This document shows, piece after piece, positions 17,621 to 25,913 of a stretch of 64,000 nt of DNA. The translations under genes and the position numbers were made by a program. Position 1 is the stretch's first letter. Each line of letters opens with the position of its first letter. A model generated the notes under the pieces. It was not told the DNA's origin, made no database searches, and saw only the letters and a list, made by a program, of their open reading frames with translations. The stretch is from JBCCMQ01 sp039026235 (GTDB lineage Bacteria > Pseudomonadota > Alphaproteobacteria > Rhodobacterales > Rhodobacteraceae), in assembly GCA_039026235.1 (NCBI GenBank), contig JBCCMQ010000003.1:1-64000 (forward strand), read 5' to 3'.

Positions 17621-18664
17621 TTAGACGGTTTCGGCAGCGCGCACGGTCTCGATCATCAGAGCGACGTTATCCGGGTCGGCATTGGGGGTGATGCCGTGGC
17701 CGAGGTTGAAGATGTGGGGTCCGCCTGAGAATGCCTCGACGATGCGCCGGGTCTCATCGATCAAGGCGCTGCCGCCCTCTACCATGTGCTTAGGGTCGAG
17801 GTTTCCCTGCACGCAGCCATCGCTTTGCACGTGCGATGCGGCCCAGGTGGCAGAAACGGAATTATCCAAGGCAACACAGTCGGCTCCTGTGGCCCGGGCA
17901 AAACCGATGTAACGGTCCCGCGCTTCCCGTGGAAAGGCGATGACCGGAACATTTGGGTGGCGCCCCTTAATGGCAGCAATAATGCGTTTGGCGGGGGCCA
18001 GGGCGAAGTCGTCAAAATCCGCTCCTTTCAGTGATCCCGCCCAGCTGTCAAAGAGTTTCACAACTTCAGCACCGGCATCGATCTGCATCAAAAGATAGCC
18101 GATGGTTGCGTCTGTTATGCGGTCGATCAGGGCAGAAAAAAGCGCCCTATCGGCCGCCTTGAGCGCATGGGCCGGTCCCTGATCAGGGGTGCCCCGACCC
18201 GCGATCATATAGGTGGCCACTGTCCAGGGTGCACCGGCAAATCCGATCAGGGTTGTTTCTGACGGAAGCGCGCCGCGCAGGATCTTCACCGTTTCATAAA
18301 CGGGCGCCAGATGGTCGTGGATATCGTCCGGGCCAACCAGCTTGGAGAAGTCGTGCTGTGACGTGATTGTCGACAGACGCGGCCCCTCTCCGGTCACGAA
18401 CCAAAGATCGCTTCCAAGCGCCTGCGGCACCAGAAGAATGTCGGCAAAGAGAATGGCCGCGTCAAATCCATAGCGGCGGATTGGCTGCAGCGTCACTTCG
18501 GCGGCAAGTTCCGGCGTGTAACAAAGCGACAGAAAATCCCCGGCCTGGGCCCGTGTGGCCCGATATTCTGGCAGATATCTTCCGGCCTGGCGCATCATCC
18601 AGATCGGCGGGACCGTTTGCTTTTCCCCGCTAATCGACCTGAGAAGCTTTTTCTGCTGGGCCAT
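17621..18664 (-). CDS. hemE: Uroporphyrinogen decarboxylase
   Basis: Cytoplasmic TIM-barrel enzyme of about 347 aa that removes four carboxyl groups from uroporphyrinogen III. The N-terminal signature PPIWMMRQAGRYLPEYR (substrate-binding Arg residues) is perfect, followed by FDAAILFADILLVPQALG with the catalytic Asp, GFAGAPWTVATYMI, and FNLGHGITPNADPDNV near the end. Two in-frame ATGs (18670 and 18664) exist. The second is 7 bp from GGGGGA and is chosen; the first abuts it. It is divergent from hemC across an 84-bp gap that holds an inverted repeat. Confidence 0.96.
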   Translation of the reverse strand: MAQQKKLLRSISGEKQTVPPIWMMRQAGRYLPEYRATRAQAGDFLSLCYTPELAAEVTLQPIRRYGFDAAILFADILLVPQALGSDLWFVTGEGPRLSTITSQHDFSKLVGPDDIHDHLAPVYETVKILRGALPSETTLIGFAGAPWTVATYMIAGRGTPDQGPAHALKAADRALFSALIDRITDATIGYLLMQIDAGAEVVKLFDSWAGSLKGADFDDFALAPAKRIIAAIKGRHPNVPVIAFPREARDRYIGFARATGADCVALDNSVSATWAASHVQSDGCVQGNLDPKHMVEGGSALIDETRRIVEAFSGGPHIFNLGHGITPNADPDNVALMIETVRAAETV

Positions 18665-18686
18665 CGCCATTCCCCCAAACGTCTAT

Positions 18687-18734
18687 TGCGTCACAGCTGC
18701 ATGACAGTTTCCATTGTCAGACAAAATTGACGCA
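18687..18734. promoter_or_regulatory. Nested inverted repeats between divergent hemE and hemC
   Basis: TGCGTCA (18687-18693) and TGACGCA (18728-18734) are perfect reverse complements. Inside them lie TGACA (18702-18706) and TGTCA (18715-18719), also reverse complements. The element sits in the only gap between two divergent tetrapyrrole genes, so a shared operator is likely. It is not an FNR box (TTGAT-N4-ATCAA), and the TGT-N12-ACA PpsR/CrtJ pattern is not exact. The protein that binds it is unknown. Confidence 0.45.
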
Positions 18735-18748
18735 GATACAAACTCTTC

Positions 18749-19699
18749 ATGAACGCTACCCTCCCGACACCTGACCGCAGACTAATGATTGGTACGCGCG
18801 GATCACCTTTGGCGCTGGCCCAGGCGCATGAGACCCGCGACCGCCTTGCTGCGGCATTCGGGTTGCCGGACGAAGCCTTTGAGATCGTCGTCATAAAGAC
18901 CGCGGGCGACCGCATTCTGGATCGCCCGCTGAAAGAGGTCGGTGGCAAGGGTCTGTTCACGCGCGAAATTGAGGACGCATTGCTGGACGGCGGCATCGAT
19001 ATCGCCGTTCATTCCATGAAAGACATGCCAACGCTGCAGCCTGACGGCCTGTGTCTGGAATGCTTCTTGCCCCGGGAGGATGTGCGCGACGCCTTTGTGT
19101 CGGCCGATTTCACATCGCTTGACGATCTGGCCCCGGGCGCGCGGGTCGGCACATCCAGCCTGCGGCGCCGTGCGCAAGTTCTCAACCGCCGGCCCGATCT
19201 GCAGGTTGTCGAATTCAGGGGTAATGTTCAGACCCGCCTGCGCAAACTTGAGGACGGCGTGGCGCAGTGCACGTTTCTTGCGCTTGCCGGTCTGAACCGT
19301 CTTGCCATGGCGGATGTTCCGGCCACTCCATTGCGGCCGGAACAGATGCTGCCGGCTGTTGCCCAGGGCGCCATCGGTATTGAACGGCGTGCCGACGACA
19401 CCGCCACGGCCGAGCTTCTTGCGGCCATTCATCATCGTGAAACCGGTTTGCGCCTGGCGGCCGAGCGCGCCTATCTGGCCGAACTCGATGGGTCTTGCGA
19501 GACCCCGATTGCCGGCCTTGCCGAGATTGACGGGGGTGACATCTGGCTACGCGGCGAGGTCATTCGGCCCGACGGATCCAACGCCGTGGCGGCGGAGGCG
19601 CGGGGTCCGGTAGAGGACGGCGCGGCACTGGGACGCTCTGTTGCCCGTGAAATCCTTGCAGGCGCCGCGCCCGGCTTTTTCGACTGGCACGCCGCCTAG
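18749..19699 (+). CDS. hemC: Hydroxymethylbilane synthase (porphobilinogen deaminase)
   Basis: Enzyme of 316 aa that polymerises four porphobilinogens to hydroxymethylbilane. Motifs: MIGTRGSPLALAQA, VGGKGLFTREIEDALL, DIAVHSMKDMPT, GTSSLRRRAQVL (substrate Arg), EFRGNVQTRLRKL, and the dipyrromethane cofactor Cys in ELDGSCETPIAG near residue 250. No Shine-Dalgarno is visible before the ATG at 18749, so translation may be leaderless or weak; the next ATG (18785) has none either. Divergent from hemE and convergent with the FAD oxidase, sharing CTAG at the stops. Confidence 0.96.
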   Translation: MNATLPTPDRRLMIGTRGSPLALAQAHETRDRLAAAFGLPDEAFEIVVIKTAGDRILDRPLKEVGGKGLFTREIEDALLDGGIDIAVHSMKDMPTLQPDGLCLECFLPREDVRDAFVSADFTSLDDLAPGARVGTSSLRRRAQVLNRRPDLQVVEFRGNVQTRLRKLEDGVAQCTFLALAGLNRLAMADVPATPLRPEQMLPAVAQGAIGIERRADDTATAELLAAIHHRETGLRLAAERAYLAELDGSCETPIAGLAEIDGGDIWLRGEVIRPDGSNAVAAEARGPVEDGAALGRSVAREILAGAAPGFFDWHAA

Positions 19700-21114
19700 G
19701 CCGGCGGCACGACCTTGCCGGGGTTCATAAGACCCTTGGGGTCAAGCGCGGCCTTGATGGCTCGCATCACATCTAAAGCAACCGGGTTTTTTCTGGCGGC
19801 CATACTGGACAGTTTGGCTTTGCCGACACCGTGTTCAGCCGAAAAACTACCGCCCATGTCCGTGACGATGTCATCGATTGCACCTTTAATCGATCCCTTG
19901 AGCGTTTCGTCGTCGCGCGACGGGTAGACGGCGAAATGAAGGTTCCCGTCGCCCAGATGGCTGACCCAGAAGACGCGGGCGCCGCCATCGATCTGTGCAA
20001 TTCGTTCATCCGCCGCGCGAAGGAATTCCCCATAGCAGTGGGTCGGGATCGCGATGTCATTGTCTATGTTGGGCGACAGAACGATCGACAATTCGGCCGC
20101 CATCTCACGCAGGCGCCAGAGGTCTCGGCGCTGTGTTTCATTCTGGGCCAGGACTGCATCGACGACGCCGCCGCTTTCCAAGTGCCTGGCCAGGATCTCG
20201 GAAAACACCGCGTTCAACGCTGTTTCACCGGCATCGTCCTGGACTGTGTCGCGCGGCGCGCCCGAGGCCAGTTCGACCAGAACCTGGAAGGGATGGATCC
20301 GGCCCAGCGGCAGCGTGCCGGTGGGGCTGTGGAGGCGGTACATGTCCAGATAGTTCGCAGGCATGCATTCGAATGCGTCCACCGCACCGCCGGTGGCGGC
20401 TTGAAGCTCGTTCAAAAGCGCAAGGGCACTGTCCAGGTCATTCAGTCCCAGGAATGCCGTTGCATAGGTCTGGGGCATCGGGCTTAGCTTCAACACCGCC
20501 TTGGTGATCAGGCCAAGCGTCCCCTCGGCCCCGATCATCAGATCCCGCAGATCATATCCGGAGTTATCCTTGTGAAGTTCTGTCATCAGATCCATCACGC
20601 GCCCGTCCGGAAGCACCACTTCAAGCCCAAGGCAGTGGTTTCGCGCATTGCCGTACCGAAGCACATTCGACCCACCGGCGTTAGTGGAAAGCGCACCGCC
20701 AATCTGCGCGGTCCCCTGTGCCCCGAAGGAGACGGGAAAGATCAGACTGTGTTCTGCCGCCGCGTTGTGGATCGCTTCGACAATGGCTCCGGCTTCGACC
20801 AGCATGGTACGCGCATTGGGTCGGATTTCGATAATCCGGTTCATGCGGGCGAGCGATATCATCAGCGCGCCTTCCGCCTCGGTGCCCCCCGAGGTGCCAG
20901 TATTGCCAGAAATCGGAACGATCGGAATGCCTGCGGCATAGGCCGCAGAAATGATTTCGGAAACCTCGCCGGTACTTGCCGGGCGCACCACCGCAAGGGG
21001 TGACCAGCGATAACGCTTGTACCAGTCTTCGCCGAAGCCTGCAGCGTCGCTGCCTGTCAGTACCTGTGATGGGCCTGCAATCGCGCGAAGACGTTCGAGA
21101 AACGCCTCATGCAT
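19696..21114 (-). CDS. FAD-linked oxidase, GlcD/DLD type (2-hydroxy acid dehydrogenase)
   Basis: About 472 aa, VAO-fold flavoprotein. FAD-binding region: VVRPASTGEVSEIISAAYA, then IPISGNTGTSGGTEAEG, SFGAQGTAQIGGALSTNAGG and IGAEGTLGLITKAVLKLSP, typical of FAD_binding_4. The C-terminal FAD-oxidase domain has HLGDGNLHF and FSAEHGVGKAKL, whose His residues line the active site of D-lactate and D-2-hydroxyglutarate dehydrogenases. It oxidises a 2-hydroxy acid; which one is not decidable. The ATG at 21114 overlaps the end of the ABC ATPase gene by 8 nt, so it is the last gene of the importer operon and may act on the imported compound or its product. Confidence 0.85.
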   Translation of the reverse strand: MHEAFLERLRAIAGPSQVLTGSDAAGFGEDWYKRYRWSPLAVVRPASTGEVSEIISAAYAAGIPIVPISGNTGTSGGTEAEGALMISLARMNRIIEIRPNARTMLVEAGAIVEAIHNAAAEHSLIFPVSFGAQGTAQIGGALSTNAGGSNVLRYGNARNHCLGLEVVLPDGRVMDLMTELHKDNSGYDLRDLMIGAEGTLGLITKAVLKLSPMPQTYATAFLGLNDLDSALALLNELQAATGGAVDAFECMPANYLDMYRLHSPTGTLPLGRIHPFQVLVELASGAPRDTVQDDAGETALNAVFSEILARHLESGGVVDAVLAQNETQRRDLWRLREMAAELSIVLSPNIDNDIAIPTHCYGEFLRAADERIAQIDGGARVFWVSHLGDGNLHFAVYPSRDDETLKGSIKGAIDDIVTDMGGSFSAEHGVGKAKLSSMAARKNPVALDVMRAIKAALDPKGLMNPGKVVPPA

Positions 21115-22819
21115 CCGCTGCCTCAAGGCCCGCTTCGGACACGCCTTCAAGGCGCGGCATCAATTCCAGCAGCCCCTGAGTGTACGCGTCCTCTGGTGCG
21201 CTGAAGAGCGTCTCTGTGTCCTGAACCTCGACCAGTTTCCCCTGTCGCATCACGCCCACACGGTCGCACATCTGACGGACAACGGGCAGGTCATGGCTGA
21301 TAAAGAGCATGGTCAGCCCCAAATGCTCTTGAAGGTCCTTCAGTATATTCAAAATCTGAGCCTGTATCGACACATCAAGCGCGCTGGTCGGTTCGTCGCA
21401 AATCAGAAAGCGTGGTTGCGTGGCAAGTGCCCGGGCAATCGAGATGCGCTGCCTCTGGCCACCGGAGAATTCATGCGGATACTTCTCGGCGGCCTCAGCG
21501 CCCAGCCCGACCCTTTCGAGCAGCTCCACGACACGATCCCGGACGGCGCCTCCGGACAAGAGTTTGTGGTGGACGGCCGGTTCGGCAACGATCTGTCCGA
21601 CCTTCATTCTGGGATTGAGGCTTGAGAACGGGTCCTGAAAGATCATCTGGATCTGGCGGCGGTACTCTACCTTGTCGGCGGGTGTGCGCATGGCGGTTAC
21701 GTCGAGGCCGTCAAAACGGATTGTGCCCGCGTCGGCCGGGTAGAGCGTCGAGACCATGCGGGCGACGGTTGACTTCCCCGAACCGGATTCACCCACCAGT
21801 CCAAAGACCTCGCCTTCCTTGATATCAAAGCTGACATCATCGACCGCTTGCAGGTACTTGCGACGGGATGGGATCAGGGAACGCCGGGCCAGAAAGATCT
21901 TCGAGACATTGCGCAACTCAAGCAGGTTATGGCCCGCCTTCGCTTCCGTCCGCGGCCAGTTTCGGGCCAGGTCTTCGATGGCGAAGCTGGTATCGCGACC
22001 GCCGTAAGAGATTTGTGGGAAACGGTAGAGTTTGCGCGTCGGCCGGGGCACCGCGGCGATCAGTGACTTGGTGTAGGGATGGTTAGGCGCCCCCATCACC
22101 TGTTCGGTCGTGCCGCTTTCAACCACTTGACCCCGGTACATGACCGTCACCCGGTCCGTGGTATCGGCGATGACGCCCATGTCGTGGGTGATCAGGATAA
22201 CGCCTACCTGACGCTCTCGCGCCAGTTCGCGTATCAGGTCGAGGATCTGCGCCTGAACCGATACGTCCAGTGCCGTCGTCGGTTCGTCTGCGATGATCAC
22301 CTGGGGTTCCGAACAAAGCGCAAGCGCGATCACAACGCGCTGGCGCATGCCGCCTGAAAACTGGTGGGGGTACTGGTCGAACCGGCCAGACGGATCCGGT
22401 ATGCCCACACGGTCAAGAAGGGCAATTGCCCGGTCCCGGGCATCCGCATCGCCCATACCCAGATGAAACTGTATGGTCTCGACCAACTGCTGGCCGACCG
22501 TGAAAAGCGGGTTCAGCGATGTCAGCGGATCCTGAAAGATCATCGAGATGGTCTTGCCGCGCAGGCTGCGCATGGCTTCCGCATCGCGGCCCGAAATCTT
22601 CTCGCCCTGCAGGCTGATCGTGCCGTCCTGAATTCGACCGGGTGGGTCGAGCAGGCCCATCACAGCCGCGCCAATGGTAGATTTTCCCGCCCCGGATTCG
22701 CCCACAAGGCCGTGAATCTCACCGGGCTCAATGCTCAGGTTTGCGCGGTCCACCGCCACGAAATTCGCGCGGCGGGTCGGAAAGACCACCGATAGGTTTT
22801 CGATGTCGAGCAGTGCCAC
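21107..22819 (-). CDS. Dipeptide/oligopeptide-type ABC transporter, fused double ATPase
   Basis: 570 aa containing two complete ABC domains (DppD/DppF-like halves in one chain, as in YejF and GsiA). First half: Walker A GLVGESGAGKST, Q-loop SMIFQDPLTSLNP, signature QFSGGMRQRV, Walker B VIIADEPTTALDVSVQAQ. Second half: Walker A GLVGESGSGKST, Q-loop QMIFQDPFSSLNPRM, signature EFSGGQRQRI, Walker B LICDEPTSALDVSIQAQ. Both sites look competent. The oligopeptide-type C-terminal stretch (HPYTKSLIAAVP; AYTQGLLELMP) follows each. Starts with GTG 22819, overlapping the permease stop by 1 nt (TAGTG). Confidence 0.93.
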   Translation of the reverse strand: MALLDIENLSVVFPTRRANFVAVDRANLSIEPGEIHGLVGESGAGKSTIGAAVMGLLDPPGRIQDGTISLQGEKISGRDAEAMRSLRGKTISMIFQDPLTSLNPLFTVGQQLVETIQFHLGMGDADARDRAIALLDRVGIPDPSGRFDQYPHQFSGGMRQRVVIALALCSEPQVIIADEPTTALDVSVQAQILDLIRELARERQVGVILITHDMGVIADTTDRVTVMYRGQVVESGTTEQVMGAPNHPYTKSLIAAVPRPTRKLYRFPQISYGGRDTSFAIEDLARNWPRTEAKAGHNLLELRNVSKIFLARRSLIPSRRKYLQAVDDVSFDIKEGEVFGLVGESGSGKSTVARMVSTLYPADAGTIRFDGLDVTAMRTPADKVEYRRQIQMIFQDPFSSLNPRMKVGQIVAEPAVHHKLLSGGAVRDRVVELLERVGLGAEAAEKYPHEFSGGQRQRISIARALATQPRFLICDEPTSALDVSIQAQILNILKDLQEHLGLTMLFISHDLPVVRQMCDRVGVMRQGKLVEVQDTETLFSAPEDAYTQGLLELMPRLEGVSEAGLEAADA

Positions 22820-23775
22820 TAGCGCAACCTCGGGTTCAAGGCATCGCGCAACCAGTCACCCAAAAGGTTGACCGAAAGCGCCAGGGCTAGAAGCGTGCCG
22901 GCCGGGAAGAACAAGATCCACCATTCACCTGAAAATAGGAAACCCTGGCCGATGCGGATCAATGTGCCAAGGGACGGCTGCGTGGGCGGAGCGCCAACGC
23001 CCAGAAAACTGAGGGTCGCTTCTGCGATGATCGCCAGCGCCAGACTGATCGTCGCAATGACCAAGACCGGCGACAGGACGTTCGGCAGAATGTGACGGGC
23101 CATGATGATCACGCCCGGCCGCCCGATCATCTGGGCCGCCTGCACATATTCCTTGTTCTTTTCTACCAATGCTGCGCCACGCACTACGCGGGCGAACTGG
23201 ACCCAGTCGGACAGACCGATCGCAAGGATCAACACCCAGATCGCCATCTGGTCGCGGTACTCAACCGGTGTGACGCCCTTGGCGATACCAAAGATCAACA
23301 TCGCCACGAGGATCGCCGGAAAGGTCAGTTGCACATCGGCAATGCGCATGATGATCGTCTCGGTCCAGCCACCCAGATAGCCTGCGATCAGCCCCAAAGC
23401 GATACCAAGCACCATGGCGAACAGCACCGCCAAGAAACCGACGAACAGCGAAATCCGCATGCCGTAAAGGATGGTCGAAAACACATCCCTTCCCTGATCA
23501 TCGGTGCCAAGCCAGAAGGTTTCGCCGGTAAACGCGTTGGGCGTCATTGGCGCGGTGAAACCGTTCATGAGGTTCAGAGATGCCGGATTGAAGGGATCGT
23601 AGGGCGCAATGAGCGGGGCAAAGACCGCCCCCAGAACCAACAGCGCCACAACAAAGGCCGAAACCAGCGCCACCGGCGAATGGCGAAAGGCCCAGGCAAG
23701 ATCGCTGTCCCACGCGCGCGCCAGTCGCCCCTTGGAAGGGGCCGGCGTGACCGGTGTTTCGACGGTATCGCTCAT
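22819..23775 (-). CDS. ABC transporter permease, DppC/OppC-like
   Basis: Inner-membrane permease of 318 aa. The N-terminal cytoplasmic stretch is followed by a first helix SPVALVSAFVVALLVLGAVF, the OppC N-domain pattern APLIAPYDPF, FWLGTDDQGRDVFSTILYGMR (hallmark of DppC), and the EAA-like coupling loop AAQMIGRPGVIIMARHILPN. The end, SVNLLGDWLRDALNPR, is the standard DppC tail. ATG 23775 has GGGAG 6 bp upstream and overlaps the upstream permease stop as ATGA. Works with the other permease and the fused ATPase. Confidence 0.93.
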   Translation of the reverse strand: MSDTVETPVTPAPSKGRLARAWDSDLAWAFRHSPVALVSAFVVALLVLGAVFAPLIAPYDPFNPASLNLMNGFTAPMTPNAFTGETFWLGTDDQGRDVFSTILYGMRISLFVGFLAVLFAMVLGIALGLIAGYLGGWTETIIMRIADVQLTFPAILVAMLIFGIAKGVTPVEYRDQMAIWVLILAIGLSDWVQFARVVRGAALVEKNKEYVQAAQMIGRPGVIIMARHILPNVLSPVLVIATISLALAIIAEATLSFLGVGAPPTQPSLGTLIRIGQGFLFSGEWWILFFPAGTLLALALSVNLLGDWLRDALNPRLR

Positions 23776-24743
23776 GTGGTTCTCCCATCCGCGCGCAGAC
23801 GTGGATCGATCGCGAGATAAAGCAGGTCGACCACAAGGTTGATCCCCACAAACATGACCGAAATCAGCATCAGATACGCGGCCATCACCGGAATATCCAC
23901 GAACTGGATGGCATTGATGAACAGCAACCCAACGCCCGGCCACTGGAAAACCGTCTCGGTAATAATCGCGAACGCTATGATCGACCCCAGCTGAAGGCCG
24001 GTCACTGTGATCACCGGAACCAGCGTGTTTTTTAGGGCGTGGCGAAAGTTGACCGCACGCTCTTTCAGACCGCGCGCCCGTGCAAAACGGATGTAGTCCT
24101 GCCGTAGCACTTCCAGCATCTCAGAGCGGACCAAACGCATGATCAGCGTCATCTGGTAAAGTCCGAGCGTGATTGATGGCAGGATCAGCGCCTGCAACCC
24201 GCTGCTGGTCAGAAACCCGGTCGACCAGCCACCGATCATCACGGTGTCGCCCCGACCGAAACTGGGTAACCAGTCAAGCTCAACCGAAAACACGTAAATC
24301 AGCAGAATACCTATCAGAAATGTCGGCAGGGACACGCCCAGCAGGCTGACCGTCATGATGGTATTGGCAAGCCAGCCGTTGCGCCTGATCGCCGTATAAA
24401 CGCCAAGCGCAATGCCGATGGTTATGGCAAGAAGCCCCGATACAGCCGCAAGTTCCAGGGTCGCCGGCGCGCGTTCAAGCAGGATTTCGGACACGGGGCG
24501 TCCCTGCCGATAGCTTATGCCGAAATTGCCCTGGGCCGCGCCCTGCAGGAATTTCCAGTACTGCACCGCAAAGGGCTGGTCGAGGCCAAGCTGCGTGCGC
24601 AGGCGTTCTACGTCTTCGATGGTCCGCTCTTGGCCAAGCATGTTGTCGATCGGGTCGCCGACAAAGCGGAACATGGAAAACGCAACCAGACCCACGATCA
24701 GCAGAACGAGGACGGATTGGAAAATCCGCTGAAGGATGTACAT
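23772..24743 (-). CDS. ABC transporter permease, DppB/OppB-like
   Basis: Inner-membrane permease of 323 aa with the DppB layout: N-terminal helix (ILQRIFQSVLVLLIVGLVAF), FRFVGDPIDNMLG, a long periplasmic loop, and the coupling region DYIRFARARGLKERAVNFRHALKN. The C-terminus ends NLVVDLLYLAIDPRLR, the classic DppB tail. Start ATG 24743 follows AAGGGG. It is the first gene of the permease-ATPase-oxidase operon. The binding proteins lie further upstream, separated by a gene on the other strand. Confidence 0.93.
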   Translation of the reverse strand: MYILQRIFQSVLVLLIVGLVAFSMFRFVGDPIDNMLGQERTIEDVERLRTQLGLDQPFAVQYWKFLQGAAQGNFGISYRQGRPVSEILLERAPATLELAAVSGLLAITIGIALGVYTAIRRNGWLANTIMTVSLLGVSLPTFLIGILLIYVFSVELDWLPSFGRGDTVMIGGWSTGFLTSSGLQALILPSITLGLYQMTLIMRLVRSEMLEVLRQDYIRFARARGLKERAVNFRHALKNTLVPVITVTGLQLGSIIAFAIITETVFQWPGVGLLFINAIQFVDIPVMAAYLMLISVMFVGINLVVDLLYLAIDPRLRADGRTT

Positions 24744-24893
24744 GGGTGCCCCTTGCCTTTGATCTTGAATCTTGTGGCTTTAAGCGTTGGTGTGGTCAAC
24801 CTTGCATGCAGGATAACTTGTCAGGTGCCACATCACGAACGAATTTGCCTGTCATAGTATCGGAAAACCAGCTGAGTTGCAGGAGAAACGGCA

Positions 24894-25862
24894 ATGGGCG
24901 CATGGGGTCCAGGTCTTTTCCAAAGTGATTACACGGCCGATCTGAAAGAGGACGTGCGCGACCGTCTTGGTGTGGCAAACCTGCGCGGTGAAAGCTTGGA
25001 GACGGTGGTCGAATCCCTTCGGTCCTCAGCCGGAGCTGAGACGGCTCCGACCGATGCCGACAGCGCGTCCTTCTGGATTGCGCTGGCAGATATCTTGCAT
25101 GGCTACGGTCTCGAACACCCGCCGGTTTTTTCTAAGGCCAAAGAGATCATCGACAGCGGAACCGATCTTCGCCTGTTGGAAGAGCTTGATATGTCCGCCA
25201 CAGATCTGCGCAAGCGCAAGGCCATTTTGGACGCGCTGCCCTCTAAATGGGCGACGCCGCATGACAAGCCTCGCAAGGTGCCGGAACTCAAGCAAGACGA
25301 CTACATCCTAGAGCAAGGCGCGATCTTCAGTTATCCGACCATGGACGGTAACCCGTACCAAGAGCCGATCGGGACCGAAGCCAAGCGCGCGTACCGGTTT
25401 GAACCCGATGCTCAGAACGCATTTGTCTGCATCAACCGCGCGCGCGTGCATTTCGATCTTGAGGCCCGCTACTTCATCGTGCCGCTCGCGCTGCAGCTTC
25501 AATTCGGCACGCCGGATCTTGAGGCATGCATGGAAGCCTGCTTTGTCATGCATGCCAACCTGTACCACCGCAGCTTTGAACCTCTGGGCGGTTGGCGCGA
25601 GGTCAAGCGCTCTGATCTGAAGACCATGAAGGCCAAGCCTATCGGTCATTTCATTCCCGATCTTGGTCGATTTGAAGCCCTGTTCGGTGATCGTGTGCAT
25701 GCGCCCCCGTCCCGTTGGGCCGAGATGGGGGATCCGCTTTGGATGAACAGCGGCTATCGGGCTGAGCAGGCGCGCGGGCACATCTGGGTTGAATTCGGGG
25801 AACTGCCGCCTGTTCTGTCCGATTTCATTGATCCGGCGGCCGGCAGGGGCGCCGCGCGATAA
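24894..25862 (+). CDS. Protein with DUF4259-like N-terminus, unknown function
   Basis: 322 aa, no signal peptide or membrane helix, so probably cytoplasmic. The start MGAWGPGLFQSDYTADL resembles the MGAWG-x-G-x-F-x-(N/S)-D opening of DUF4259 proteins, but this protein is more than twice as long. The rest contains no catalytic motif I know; it has Trp-rich stretches and several His/Cys. AGGAG lies 8 bp before ATG 24894. It is transcribed against the importer genes on both sides and interrupts them. A bidirectional terminator follows directly. Function not assigned. Confidence 0.7.
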   Translation: MGAWGPGLFQSDYTADLKEDVRDRLGVANLRGESLETVVESLRSSAGAETAPTDADSASFWIALADILHGYGLEHPPVFSKAKEIIDSGTDLRLLEELDMSATDLRKRKAILDALPSKWATPHDKPRKVPELKQDDYILEQGAIFSYPTMDGNPYQEPIGTEAKRAYRFEPDAQNAFVCINRARVHFDLEARYFIVPLALQLQFGTPDLEACMEACFVMHANLYHRSFEPLGGWREVKRSDLKTMKAKPIGHFIPDLGRFEALFGDRVHAPPSRWAEMGDPLWMNSGYRAEQARGHIWVEFGELPPVLSDFIDPAAGRGAAR

Positions 25863-25894
25863 AAAAACGCCACCTGAAACAGATGGCGCTTTTC
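25861..25894. terminator. Bidirectional terminator between DUF4259-like gene and binding-protein gene
   Basis: CGCCACCT (25868-25875) pairs with AGATGGCG (25881-25888), with one mismatch, around GAAAC. It is followed on the plus strand by CTTTT, and on the minus strand by seven T residues (the A-run at 25861-25867). It can terminate both convergent genes. Confidence 0.75.
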
Positions 25895-25913
25895 GTGGAT
25901 TTGTTTCGCTGGA

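Noticed and set aside
23092..23820. 242-codon frame antisense to dppC
   Set aside because: Low-complexity His/Gln-rich shadow of the permease gene.
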